DNA from: Paralichthys olivaceus
Taxonomy: Eukaryota > Chordata > Actinopteri > Pleuronectiformes > Paralichthyidae
Direction of reading: 5' to 3'
Length of the DNA: 64,000 nt
Assembly: GCF_024713975.1 (NCBI RefSeq)
Contig: NC_091105.1
Location: forward strand, 20,220,439-20,284,438
Positions within the stretch are counted from its first letter, which is position 1; the number at the start of each line of letters is the position of its first letter. Below the pieces are notes generated by a model that did no database searches, had not been told where the DNA came from, and saw only the letters and a list, made by a program, of their open reading frames with translations. Below, in pieces: positions 22,023 to 34,800 of the stretch. A program made the position numbers and the translations under genes.

Positions 22023-24869
22023 CCTCCCTCCCTCTCTCTCTGCAGCACTGTGCCATGTCAGGGAGGCTCTGTGCCAGTGGCCCAGTGTCAGCCTACCCCT
22101 GCAGAGCAGAGAAACCTAATCTAGGTCACATGCAGCACCAGCAGTGCAGCCTGGCCCACATCTCCACACTGTTTTGTCAGGAGTTCAGCCCTGACACTCT
22201 TAAACGCCACTCTGGATTTTTACAGACATTTCTTGACATGAAGCAAAACACTGTGCAGCTTAAACCTCATCTCAACCACATGTTGGGTTTTTTCTCACCT
22301 CAGGCTAACTGTGGACATGAGTGAAAAAAGAAAAAAATAAGTGTGTGAAGTGTGGGAGGGATAGACGAGGTCTAATTTGCCAAGGTCAGATGCCTTGCTC
22401 AAGGGGCTAAGAAGCAGAAGAAGTGGAAGGTGAGAGTCATCTTGTGTGGGGGATTGAAACTGGCAACCTTCCAGTCACCAGCTGCTGTAATCTTCAGGCT
22501 CCAGCTGTGATTGTACTCAGCCACAAAGTTGCCGTCCTTGACTCTGTGTGTAGATAACCGGGATGCTGATGAACATGCGGGTGAGACTCCTCTTGTTTTT
22601 CTCTGTATTTATATCGAAACATGAAATCATGAAGTCATGGCCACTGTTTAGTATATAAAGCAGCAACAGTATCTGTGATCCAAAGGTTTGTGGTATTAAA
22701 CTTAAAGTCTGTGCAAACCATAGACTTGGATCATGAAGAAGATACAACTCAGGCTCTTAAGATGTCACCATTGGTTTCACTAAACATAACTGATACAGTG
22801 AGCTAAACTCAGCTAACTCCAGCTATAATAAAAACAAGACCTTCAACTAGAAAAGCTCTCAGCAGGGCACATACCTCAGCCAAAGACCAACTGTCTCCTT
22901 AAATCAAGCTGCACCAACTTGCACACACTCATGGATATCAGTTCTCAAAATGTGCCTGGTTTTTAAAAATGAAGATTCATAAATTATTTCCTTGGAAATA
23001 AGTGCAAATGTAAAAAAAAAAAAAAACGGCTCTATGCCAAAATGTAAAAGGTTCTTTCTTGACTCATGTCCCATCATTCCACCAAGTTTAGTGGTCACAG
23101 GGGTGAAAACATAACCTCCCTGGCCTAGTTAAGATTATAGGGCTTCTTAAAGTTAATGTTCACTTATAGTCAATATTTGACGTAAATTCTCCATTTGTTT
23201 TTCATTGCGACACAGTTGTGCTTTTTGCCTCATGAAGAACAGACTTCAGAACAGTAACAATAATCTGAATGTGTTTAGAGTTTATACACGGCTCTGTTAC
23301 TGAGGCTTTCTTTTTTTGTCTGCTTGTGTTTTCAGCTTCTCATGATCCCACTGATCATGTCTGTGTTGTACGTCTGGGCTCAGTTCAATAAAGACACCAT
23401 CGTCTCCTTCTGGTTCGGAACACGATTCAAGGTACATCATGTTTTACCACCAACACTTACATCACAAATTGTCCTTTTTGATCTTGTCTTATTGAAGGTA
23501 GCTCATATTTGATATGAATTTGAAGGGTTTTTATTATTTAACATGGCGATAAATCTAATGATTCATATGTTGTGGCTCTGTCTCAGGCACATTATCTACC
23601 GTGGGTCATCTTGGCTTTTAACTTCATCATTGGAGGCTCGTAAGTAATTCTTTGCAGTTGGAAAACATTTTGTTGGATAGTTTGGACTTTTGGACCATTT
23701 GCAGGAAGTTGAGACTGCACGAAACAACAATAGAAGAAAAAAAAGAAGTGAAAGTGGCTCGGAGGATTGCTCGCAGTCTTTGCCTCTGACGCTATAATTC
23801 TAAAAAGATGTGGATGTTCATTTGACAGAACGTGTCGAGTACTGGGCCTGCAGTGATGCTGGTTGTGATATAATGATAATATTACAGTGGCAATAAAACT
23901 GATGAAATGAACTAGTTCATTCGTTTTCTACTTCCTGCTGAATTGACACCACACCGAAACCAATCAATCAAAACACCCAGATTTTGAATTTGGGGTCTTG
24001 AATTAATCAGGAATGATTTTTCTTTCTTCTTTAGTAGAAAATAACCTGAATATGAGCCTTTATATGTTCTGAGTAGAATAACTGTATGTAGACATGTGAC
24101 ACCAGCACTGTGTGACTGAGAATAATCAGCCCAACTTTCCTGTTTGTCCACAGTTTTGTGAATGAACTGACTGGGAACCTGGTGGGTCACCTCTACTTCT
24201 TCCTCATGTTCAAATACCCCATGGACCTGGGTGGACGCTCCTTCCTCTCCACACCAGAGTTCTTGTGAGTTTTTTTTTCACCCTGTGCTTTATTTTGAGG
24301 TTTTAGCCTCCTGTCCTTCTAGTTTTAACAAGCGACTCTCCGATCGACTCATTTGGTCTTGTATGGCAGGTCAAGAATAGTTGGACTCGGCAGCTGATAT
24401 CAATCCTGCTGATTGAACACTCAACAACTAGAAACCAACAGACTGAGGATCTAACGTCAAACTGGCTTCACAAAACATGATTTTATTTATATCTCAAGTC
24501 TGTCTTTAGGGAATTTCTTCAGATTTTGGCCAGTTGTCACAAAATGAACTAATTATGACCTCATATTTGAGTCCGGGCAAAAATGTATGTCGACTGACAC
24601 TGGACTGGTTTGTGTAGACGTGCAACTACAGGTCCAGTTGTTTTAAATCCCTCAATTTCAACTAATATCATCTGTTTTCATCTCATCCCTGTGCATGTCT
24701 CTCTCCTTCGTCTCCCAGGTATCGGTTTTTGCCAAACAGAAGGGGAGGGGTGTCGGGCTTTGGAGCCCCTCCCAGCAGGAGACCAGTCGCCCCGGAGCAG
24801 GCGGGAGGTGGTGGTGGGGGAAGAGGACGTCACGACTGGGGCCAAGGCTTCCGCCTGGGGGATGACTGA
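19080..24869 (+). CDS. derl1: Derlin-1, 8 coding exons, 255 aa
   Basis: Exons 19080-19232, 21523-21634, 21733-21797, 22554-22580, 23336-23431, 23587-23639, 24154-24264 and 24719-24869 join in frame (768 nt with stop) with GT-AG borders. Human DERL1 is 251 aa. Derlin-1 is a multi-pass ER membrane rhomboid pseudoprotease that helps retrotranslocate misfolded proteins to p97/VCP in the cytosol for proteasomal degradation. Visible marks: N-terminus MSDLGDWFKSIP, the derlin WR motif at residues 53-54 (LWRPVTATLYF), FDGRPADYVFMLLFNW, MIPLIMSVLYVWAQ, GTRFKAHYLPWVI, the GxxxG motif at 176-180 (GNLVG), and a C-terminal SHP box WGQGFRLGDD (246-255) that binds p97. No rhomboid Ser/His catalytic pair is seen, as usual for derlins. 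Exon 4 is a 27-nt micro-exon (ITGMLMNMR). The exon-1 end (FRHMVLVPELVFSRFH) is the least human-like part. Intron 1 is 2.3 kb. Confidence 0.97.
20203..20224. repeat. (AC)n microsatellite in DERL1 intron 1
   Basis: About 11 AC units. Confidence 0.95.
20500..21006 (+). repeat. Two adjoining teleost interspersed repeats in DERL1 intron 1
   Basis: The first part (to about 20,625) ends gggatggaaccgccaacctt and ctcctgagccacagctgccc, a SINE-like ending. The second (20,640-21,006) carries caaccgttcacactcacatt, caatttagagtctc, a gtgggaaga..accagagcatctggagaaaac block and gtgctaaccactgcacctct ending in gccgccc. This is a repeat I recognise as ubiquitous in teleosts. No coding sequence. Confidence 0.75.
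21992..22041. repeat. (CT)n / (CCCT)n tract in DERL1 intron 3
   Basis: CT dinucleotides grade into CCCT units, then CT again, directly followed by TGCAG. The frame reading through it (21977-22324) is not a gene. Confidence 0.9.
22340..22480 (+). repeat. SINE-like fragment in DERL1 intron 3
   Basis: Contains ccttgctcaaggggct and ggggattgaaactggcaacc, resembling the cttgcccaaggacac...gggatcgaaccaccgacc SINE seen more clearly at 35,730-35,860. Confidence 0.5.
22845..23130 (+). repeat. Dispersed repeat copy, family shared with 9,395-9,600
   Basis: Same order of phrases as the copy in C8orf76 (gcaccaacttgcacacactc, atggatatcag, ttcataaattatt, aaaatgtaaaaggttctttc), with an A-run. It lies in DERL1 intron 4. 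Confidence 0.7.
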
Positions 24870-24988
24870 GAGGGGGCGAGAGGAGATGGCTACACCCTCC
24901 TCCTCTTCAGCTCCCAACAACAAACAGCTGTGCAGCTGATGATTGAGGTTAAAATGTTTGCTTCTTCACATTCGTCTCTGTTTGAGGG

Positions 24989-24994
24989 AATAAA
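24989..24994 (+). other. DERL1 polyadenylation signal candidate
   Basis: AATAAA 120 nt after the DERL1 stop; further AATAAA-like hexamers follow at about 25,013-25,025. Confidence 0.5.
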
Positions 24995-25029
24995 CAGAAA
25001 TCTTTGATCTTAATAAATAATAAATGTTT

Positions 25030-28000
25030 CGTTATATATGAAACATATGATGAGATGAAAATTTGAAGAAGCGTACATTTTAACCCAAAGAGCAGCTCGT
25101 AGCAGGTCGCGGACTCTGGCTGTAGGCTCAGTTCCAAAGCCAATAATCCACTGCTGCGGTTGTGTCCAAGTGAAGCAGATAGAAGAAAACATGAATAAAT
25201 AGTTTGTTTTTGTAATTTGATGATTCTTGATCTCCCCTCCCCTTTTTCTTCTGCCTTTCTTCAGTTCATCTCTCCTTCACCTTTTCTCCACACACTGCCA
25301 ATGCACTGTCCAGATGAGAGATGTTGCAGCTGCACACCAGTTGATTTTGATTCATGTGTTCCTGTCCTCCGTCTCTCTCTGTGTTGCCATATCAGATTAG
25401 TGTAATTACCAACGCACAGGGACCGTGCTCTCTGCCGTCCCTTCACAGAACGTAAAGCAAGAGAGAAGAGCACTGTTCCCAGGTCTGAAAGTACATGGGC
25501 GTAAATGTTTGTTGAAGCCCCTGAGGCACAGACTGATCTTTCTTCTGTCTTAAGATTTCATGATCTGAACCAAAATAAGGTGAAAATGTGGTTTTGCTTT
25601 TTTTTGTAAATATAGCAGTTCATTTAAAGGGCGTTGAGTCTAAGTGTATGAATATCTTATTTTTCAGCTCTGGGATTAAACCTCTCTCCAGAATCAGGGG
25701 TGTTCAGCTGATCATGGGCCTGTGTGGTACAGCCGGGGCTGATACTAAAGTTTATTTTCATGATCAACTAATTATTTTTTGTGATTCTTGTTCTATGAAT
25801 TGCAGGAAATACAGTGAAAAGGTTTTTGCTCTGACAACAGTCTCAACGATATTCATTTTATTGTGACATAAAAAAGTTTCAAATCATAACAGTTCAGAAG
25901 CGTCTCCAGTTTATTAACACTTCTAATGCAGGGATGTAAAGGAGGTTATGGTTTCACCTGTTTGTTTATGAGTAAGATTACACAAAATCTACTGAACAGA
26001 TTACTATGAAACTTAGAAGAATGCATTATGGGTCGGGAAAGAAACATTACAACTTTGGTGCCGATTCAGGAATTTTTTAACACGTTTTAACTTTGCGAGA
26101 TCTGGTGTTTTTTATGACACTTTCAGTTTTTCCACCAAATAATTCATTGATCTTGATGAAAAGAATGAAGCACATTTAGGGAAGTCATACATATTAGTGT
26201 GTGTATAATTGCTGCAGTTTGCTTGAATTTAAGGGAAGTGTTGGGCCTCACCCTGAGTGCTATTCTAGTTCAGTTAAATATGAATTTGTGATTGCATTTG
26301 AAGAGCAGATCAAAATCTGAGATGACCGGATGCTGCGTCACTCAAGCTTAAAGTTATTGAAGGTTTGCATATACAACACTAACTTCTTTAACCAGTGGGC
26401 TGATGGCAGGAATGTTGTAACACACACACGTTTCCCCATGGTCGACATAAAGTCATGGACAAGTTGAAAGATGCATCACTTCAAAGATGTCAGAATACGC
26501 TGTCAACTTCAGACCCAGTGGTTTAAAATTTAGATTTCTCATTCTTATGCACATCATTTACACACATCGTAGACAGAGGGGAGTTTGACAGTCAGTTGTG
26601 TGTTTATTGAGTTACAGCAGGCTTAGAAAATGAAAATGCAAAGGTTTCCATACAACCAAATGTACAGTATCCCAGAAACGTGTCTGAGCATAAAACTGAA
26701 GCAGTAGCAGCAGACATTCAACTGGTAAACAGACATTCACCTGCTGGTCAAACGATTCAAAATGAGCTCAACTTAACCTTTCTTTTCCCACTTGCACAGA
26801 CATCGCAAGGATTTGACCCATAAGTCTAAGAGGTCCCTCTTTTTTCTTTTAAATGAAAGCTGAAGCACATGCAAGAGCAGTTGATGGTGGCTTTGACCGA
26901 TGAGATATTTACCAAGGATTCCAAATCAAATCAGAAAAAAACAAAACAAGGTGAAATCATCACCAGGCTGTACTTCAGGAAACGTTGAGAGCTGAAAAGG
27001 CAGCGTGGTGCGATCGAACAGACACTCCTCCTTCTCGTTGTGTGATTTATCATTTCTGTTTCATGAAAAAACATTCTGTGCCGTTACCTTAACGTGCCTC
27101 ATGAACTGATGCAAAAACCAGCTGGTAAGGAAAGATACAATACCAGTAGTATGATGCACAATGCGTTCATTCGACCCAACGCTCTCTGCTCACACAGCGG
27201 CTTGTGTTCATTCTGACCTCTCGGCTGTTGCCATGTTCACATCTCTCAAAACACTCTTACTCCCCCAAACATCCCCTCCATCACATGAGTGATCCCCACC
27301 TTCACCATATCCTATGAGGGCGAGGTGACGCTGCTGGAAAAAAAAAAAGAAACCTTAAGAGTGTGAATTGAAGTGGCCTGTCATGAGAATATCTTATCAC
27401 TACAGCAGGGATATGCAAGTGCCATCAAAGACTGCTCATATAGAGTCGTGCGCAAGTTTGATTCCCAAGAAAATAGGACTGATTAACAGAGATTATCATA
27501 CGCTCTGATCATGAAACGACAAAAAAAAAAAAATGTTCACGGCTGTGTTCAGACTTGTTTAAAAATGTAACAAAACTCGCCCTCGCAGTAAAACTGTACA
27601 AACCTTTTTCTTTGCAATACAGAAAAATATTTACAAGTCTTCTTCTGTTTGTTTGTTTTTTTAAAAAGTGTTGTATTCGTAAGAACAATGCATCAAGTCC
27701 AGCTTTGGCACTCCTCTTAAAGTCTGCACCTCACGTCAGTGCTTCCAACTGCAGAACTCCAAAGTCCCCAGAGCTTTGTGATGACATCACAGGCAGACAG
27801 TTACATCACTGCTTCCACGTTTGGTCATCGTCCAATGATGATCAGTGACTCCCCTGAAACATAGTCAGACATCAAGAAGAAGTATATTTATTTTTAATAC
27901 TGTATCCAGATTTTCTTTTAAACTATTTGCTTGAGTGAAAAAGAAAAAAATCATCACTTGCCAAAGTCTTACTGACGACAGAAAATAATTGTATTTTTAT

Positions 28001-28430
28001 AAAACAAACAAGAAATGTTTCCATGTTCTCCCTCTCCTCTACCTCCCCGTGACAGCAAGCGTGCATACGCGTGTGCTTGTCGACATGTGTGATGCTAATA
28101 ACAGTGTGGACCAAGTATCATCCTGCCGTCCCAGCATGCCATCTTTCTGAAGGACCAGTCACACATAATTACACACTAATAACTTCCTGTGTAGCTGGAG
28201 GCTGCAGCTGTGGCATCTCAATGGAACAGTTCAACATTTATGTATCCATTTATGCAAGCCAAGTTACACAATTAATCCCCAACCCCACCATCCGCCCATC
28301 CATCAATCCATTCTGTGTGGACGCTTATTTCTGGTTGGGGTCACAGCGGTCCAGGAAATATCCAGCTGTGACCAGTTACCAAACATTTTTTTAGCGTCAA
28401 GAAACCTTAAGAACCAGATATTTTCCTACA
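25030..28430. other. Tail-to-tail spacer between DERL1 and ZHX2
   Basis: No supported coding sequence. It includes a dispersed repeat at 25,975-26,275. A minus-strand polyadenylation candidate (tttatt on the plus strand, about 26,600-26,606) could mark the distal end of a long ZHX2 3' UTR, and an earlier one lies at 28,835-28,840. The transcript end is not determined. Confidence 0.4.
25975..26275 (+). repeat. Dispersed repeat, family shared with 33,880-34,165 and 50,880-51,170
   Basis: Shared phrases in the same order: attactatgaaactta, aattttttaaca, ttcattgatcttgatgaaaa, ttgaatttaaggg and ctattctagtt. All three copies have the same orientation. I recognise it as a common teleost repeat without coding capacity. 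Confidence 0.7.
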
Positions 28431-28813
28431 GATGTTGCTCGGGTGGCCAGAAACATCTGCGAATGAATTCTAATGCAACTGAAGGTGTTGCCCCTTGTTA
28501 TCAATATCATCTTTACAAAGCAATCATTTGTCAAACGTGATTTCAACCCCATGCGGCAAAAACCAACAAATAATAAGTTCTCGCATGAGTGCAGCATCTG
28601 CATTGATGCCACAGCTGCAGATGAAACTACAAGTTCTGCGTGGACAGAAGAAACGTTATTGACAATAGTGCGGGAACGCTGCAAATGGTGCTGGTCACAC
28701 CAAGTTAGAAATCAGAGGAGTGAAAAAAAAAAATTGGTTCCTCATGAAACTGTGGCAGGACAAATTAGAATATTAAAGGCCGCCACAGTCTAGATAATTA
28801 ATGGGAAACACTG
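28430..28813 (-). mobile_element. hAT-like non-autonomous DNA element, one terminus visible
   Basis: The right end, read on the minus strand, begins CAGTGTTTCCCATTAATTAT and continues tctagactgtggcggcc. CAGTGTTTCCC...TGGCGGCC is a terminal sequence I recognise from teleost hAT-type elements. The interior includes tggccagaaacatctgcgaa. The left terminus is not clear, so the copy is truncated or decayed. It ends 78 nt from the ZHX2 stop codon, inside probable ZHX2 3' UTR. The plus-strand frame 28473-28793 lies inside it and is not a gene. Confidence 0.6.
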
Positions 28814-28891
28814 TATCTCATTTCTTGATCCCTTTTTATTTTTTTACAGCAAATAATAGTTTTTTTTTTCTTTCACCAACTAAACCTACCA

Positions 28892-31800
28892 TCAACCAGT
28901 GACTCTCTCTGGTTTCTCCAAGGTCAAAACATCGGAGTCTGTTGACAGCATCTGTCTTTCCACTCCTCCGTCAGTCTCCTCCCCCACTGCCACAGTCACC
29001 TTTACCCAACTAACAAGAAAACACAAACAGACTCCTTATAGGAACTAGGACAAAATCTGAAAAAGATTCATTTCTGTTTGGCATTAATCAAAGTACCATA
29101 AACACATTCATGAACATGTAGTTCATGGAACAATCAACATGCATATGATTGATTATTCCAGGATCCACAGTGATCTGGTATTTATTTTCATGTCGCCACC
29201 CACCTCTCTTTATCAGCAGTGCCGGAGCTAGTCTGGTCCAGTCTGGTCTGGCTCAGGTCTGTCACACTGTGGGCTAGTCTGTCAGTCAGCCTCTCTACCT
29301 TTTCGTGTTCTGACAGCTTGGCGTGCTCTGTAGCTGCTGTGTTCTCACCAGCCTCCTCCACTGCACCGACGTCTGCACAAAAATCAGAAAGCACAAAGTC
29401 AAACAAGAGAATTAGATGATTTGCAAAATAACATTAGGATGGTGTGTTTGGTTAGACCACCAAATTCTAATCAGCTCCTCAGGACAATATACTGCCTCCG
29501 GACACTGGCTATCGCAGTAGTGTAACACGCTCTCTTCCAAAACTCACCAGTTACAGCTTTGACTTCCAAGGAAATGCTCTTGCTCTGTTCCTGGCCTGCT
29601 TTCTGCTGCTTGGCTATGTTTTGGTTTCGGAAACCTTCCATCCAGTCCAGACTTTCACCGTTCTTCAGTACCAAGCGGTGGTCCTTGAACCAGCGGACAA
29701 TGTCGGTGCGTCCCAGGCTTGTTTGGACCTCCAGCTGACTGTACTCGTCAGGAGACGGCCACTGGGTCCGACAGAACATCTGCGGGAACAAATTTGAAAA
29801 AAAAAAGTTCACTATTCAAACCACATCAGTTATTAATTCTTTGCTGCAATGTGACGATGCTGAGGCACAGTTCCTTGAAATTCTCTCTCGCAGTGAAACA
29901 GAGCCTGCTCACAGGGACTGCACATCAGAGCTGCCTTTATTCTCAATTCAGCTGAGAATTACTTTCAAATCCTCTATGTTTATGTCCAATGGGAGGTGAT
30001 ATGATACTAAAAATACATTAGCTATTGTTGATGGACCCTTATTTTTAGCAGCCGAAACATATGGATCACCTCAGGAAATCTGCACAATGACCCTGTTCAA
30101 ACCTGATATTAACATCTGACTGTGGTTCTTGTGATCAGATCTCAGGATGCATTCAGGACATTTGGGTGTGTTCACACCTGCACTCGGGGTCGACAATTTG
30201 TTTCTGGGAATAAAACACCTTTTGCCTTTACTGTTAAAGAAACGTCTCCTAAACATACTGCACGACCCATTTTTAGGTTTTGTAATCCCTCGGGGTCCCA
30301 CTGTTTTCTAGACACTAATATCCTCTCTTTACATCTTATCTCACTTTTAATATTCAGGTATCAGCCAATTTCATCATGTAGTGTCAATCACTCCTCTTCT
30401 TGTCAATTACATGTAAAACACCGTCTCAAAATGAATCATTTAATTTGACACATCTCCCTTCAGATTATATTAAAAAAGGTGCCACCTCATAAACCAATCT
30501 CTTTCAAGTCTCATCTCATTAATCTGTTGATACCATTAGCAACATCTCTGCAATTAGAAAAGTGCTCATCTTTATATCATTAAAGCTCAAATCATCGCTC
30601 TGACTCGTGGTGTATTCTAATACACCTCATTACATTACATTACATATCGTTTAGCTGACGCTTTTATCCAAAGCAGCTTAATAAGTGCATTCAACCTCCT
30701 CTTACCTCTCTGAGCAGGGTGAGGCAGCGGCTGCTGATGGGAGCTGGGCTTGTGGAGGCTGACAGGATGGGAGGATGGGGAGAAGATGAGGAGGACGAGG
30801 TGAGGACGGGAGGAGATGCAGAGAAGGAGAGGGTTGGCGGTTGAGGGGAGGTGGCTGCAAGCACTGGAGGTGAGGAGGAGGACGAGGAGGAGGAGGAAGA
30901 GAGGACAGGCGGGTGAGGAGAGGAGCTGAGGGGTTTCCCGTCCTGCTCTCGATGGGAAGCCCCGTTCAGCAGCGCTATGGGCCGGTCTTGTCGGTCCTCT
31001 GTGTTTTTTGAGGCCATGGTGAGTAAAGTCTTCTCCATGTTGTCCCTCAGTGCCCTGCGCTCCGAGAACCAGCAGTCCACCTCCGTCTTGGACAATCTGG
31101 TGTCCTGGGCCAGCTGGTCTGCAGCAGAGGGAGAAACACTAGATTAGATGCGAAGTTGTTTTGGAAACCTGGAAATGTAGTCTCTCCCCAGGGGAACTTC
31201 AAAATGTGTTTATTAAAGATATTTCTGCTGTTCCTGTCATGCAGGAATCCACCAGAGCCTACAGCTCCTTTATGGTTAGATCAAATTAAGTCACATGCTG
31301 CGAGCAACTATTAATAGCAGGAAAAAAATACTGAATTTCTTGAAGTAACATAAAAGTTACAAAGTGAGGATATTGAAGAACCAGCTGCTCATTTGTCAGA
31401 CTGAATTGAATCCCATTGATCGTCATTCCGGTACAAAGGTTTGATAAGGAGCTTAAATGTTCTGTCTTCGTTTTTGTTGGAAAACTACACGACATTAACT
31501 GATCCTAATAAGATATCTGAGAAGCTGATTTTGTGCCTCATTAGCTCCTGATCTGCAGGAGGGCTGATATGTGTTTTTGGAGACAAAGACAAATGTAATG
31601 TGTTCACACTAAGCATCTGAATTTTGTACTTGGGCTGAGACCACAAGCAAACAAGTTAGCAAAATAACACTTGCTCGAATGCACTTATACACAGTCTGCG
31701 CACAGAATGATGTCTTTTAATGAGGCTGATTGTTTTCCTCTCAAGAGTTACATTATGTACACATGGCACACATCATGTGAAAAAATACACTGACTCATTA

Positions 31801-34800
31801 TATTATAACTGACTCAATATTTATCTGTATTTTCTTGATCTACAGTTGCTTCAGAATTGTCCCAGTCATGTGCATCACTCCTCTCTAAAGCTGTTTTCAT
31901 CCTGACATATTTGTATTTTTTAAGTTCTCCCTCTCGTGTGTTAGAAACATCATTAACACAGCTTCTCACTTGCTGTGGATTTTTTCGTGCTGTATTCTCA
32001 CTGAGACATTTTCTCAGAAAGCACCTTAATAGATTCCTCCTGGAACTCCTCTGAGTTGCAAACCAAAATAAGAAGGAATTAACAGTCCTGAGTGTGAGCG
32101 GATTGATGTGTGGGCTGTACCGAGCTCTGCCTCAGTTGGAGAGCTGCTCCTCTGGAAACTCTCCTCTAGAGCCTTGAGCTGCTCGGACGTCTTTCCCTTC
32201 ACCCTCTCCAGCAGGGGAAAGTGGCTGGGAACCGCTTTCTTTACTGGACCATCTTTAACTACTGGTGTCACCTCTGTTTTCACCAGCACTGGTGGTGGAG
32301 GAACGCCTTTGAAAAGTGAAAAACATGATTAGTGGTTCAAAACGATGATGGGTGAAATGATGCAGCACAAGCACAATGCTCAAAAACAGTTGGTTTGTTG
32401 ATTAAAACTCACTCCTGATGAGCACAACTAGCTTTTTTTAAACCATGTATGATTAATCATAGTGAGTGTATTTTATCATTTTAAATGTGTGGCACTGTTC
32501 ACACCACATACCTTTGAGATTAAGGAGCCTCTGTTCACTGAACCACTTCTTTATCTCTCCTCTGGACAACCCAGTGGTCTCTATCAGCCTGTAGATCTAA
32601 TCACACGACAAGATGCAACATGGGATGAAACAATATACACAGGGGTTTGTTTGTGACTTGTGCTTAAAAAAAAGCAGCAGTAGTAGATAAGACAATAAAA
32701 GCAGCCACAAAAATCTCTATGTACAACTTATAAGGCATGGCTCAAAAGAAAAAGCCATTTGACTCACTTATTCTTACCTCATCTTCCTCAGGGAAAGGAC
32801 AGTGTGTGTAGCTGGACCTCAGTACTGAGAGCTGCTCGCCTGTTTTATTGGGGTCAACTGTAAAATTGAGCACTTTGGGTGACGTCAGCTTGGGTGCCGA
32901 GATTGTTTGAATGATGGAGGGTCGTTTACTCTCTGTGGCGATCACAGGGGAGGTCAGGGGTCGTTTGAGTGACTGTGCCACCTGTCAGAAACATGCAGGA
33001 AATACCAAAAGGATAAAGGATATTTCATTCCATGCACTGTACACATTTCCTGTTTCATACTCACATGACTCTTCATGCTTTAACAGTTTTTAGTTTATGT
33101 TATTTTAATTTGAAGAGTGAAATAGAAATTTCTGAGCCTAAACTTTTACACTTTTACTCAAGTGAAGAAGGTGGTTCAGTACTTGTACTTTTAACACAAG
33201 TATCTGTACTTCTACACTAAGAATGTGTGTATTTTTGCCCCCTGAGTCATGAGTTACATTTCTGTGCTGGGTTTTCTACCTGGTTTGCCACTGTGAGTGC
33301 CAGCGGTGCACAGGTGACTGTGGAGCCGTTGGCTACAGGCGTCAGCACCAGGCTGGTCTGTCCCAGCAGCTGACAGGGGAGGGACTGCAGGACAGAGCCT
33401 GCTGGCTGCATGAATTTGGAGACTGCAGATGCCGCAGACATGCTTGTGGATGACTGGGAGTTGAGCTGAGGAGCCACCACAGTGAAGGTTTGAGACATAG
33501 AGGAGATTGTACCGTTGAACATTTTCTTCCTGGCTTCTTCAACCTGTAACAGAGGGAGAGGATTTCTTATACTTGTTTCTGTGTGTAGGACAAAATTGTA
33601 TTAGCATAATTAGTAAACATTTTGTTAAAAAATTAATCCATGATTAATTTGCAGGTCAAATTTCCTAGGACATTCCATTATAAATAACATAACGGAACAT
33701 TAAAGCAGTGACCCAAAAGGACTCCACAAACTGATCAGTGATTATTATTGACTAAACAAACAATTAGTATTCCTGTGCTTTTAGCTGTGATCATCTTTGC
33801 CAAGTAGGCCATGTTTTTCACCCCATCAGTCTTTTGCTGTTTGTTTGGCATCTAGCTTCTGCAAACACTACTAACGGGTTTCCACTAATACTTGGTGGAA
33901 GGGACATGGGCCAAGATAGACCCATTCAATTTAAGCATGGATCTGAACAAAGGGGCGGATCAAGGATTTTGTTTATTGCATTCTTTAACATTGTTTTTGA
34001 CATTTTCACCAACTTCCCAGGGAATAATTCATGGATCTTGATGGAAAACAAATCTGACAAGTTTAATTAACCGATATCTGTGGGAAATTTGGTACAGCTT
34101 GATTGGATTTAAGGGGACTAGTGGGACTTGGTGGAGGGATTTGCCATTCTAGTTTACTGGGGCACAGTCCCAAGCCAAAGTAATACTGCAGCCAAGAATA
34201 ATTATTCTCCATACTTGCTAGAAATAAAGTCTTTAAGAAGATAATTATTTTCACTCTTTCAGAATTCAGTCCTGTTTGAGCCTCGGAGTGATGAATAGTA
34301 CCGTGGAATGAAACATCAAACTACAGTCAAAGGATGAGAATTCGAAACAAAGTTGACCTGACATACACCTCGTACCTCCTCAGGTGACCAGCTGATGCCC
34401 TGTTTGAGCCTCTGTGTGGTGAACCACACTTTGATTTGCTCCTCGGGATGTTTCGAGGCTGCAGTGAGCCACGAGAGCTCAGCCTGTGTCGGGTAGGGGA
34501 ACTTGTTGAAGGACGAGATGAGCGTCAGGTTGTCGTCCAGTGACGGGTTGTATTTGGTTGTGTTGAGGGGCACTGCGATCTTCGGCACCTGGAACATAAC
34601 AGTCAGCCATGGAAACTGTGTTAATGTGATTTTTTAAAAGTCTGCAATTTTTTGATAATTTCCTTGGAAGCTAAACAAACCTCCTGCTGGATGTAGCTTT
34701 AGGGTTAACGTTCAAACAGTGACAGTGGTAATTGATTTTCCTGACAAAAATGACAAACCTCCTTAAACTGTACAGGAACAGCACAGAAGAGAAAAATTCT

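Noticed and set aside
24610..24939. 109-codon plus-strand frame over DERL1 exon 8
   Set aside because: It is the wrong frame; the DERL1 frame carries the SHP box and the stop at 24,869.
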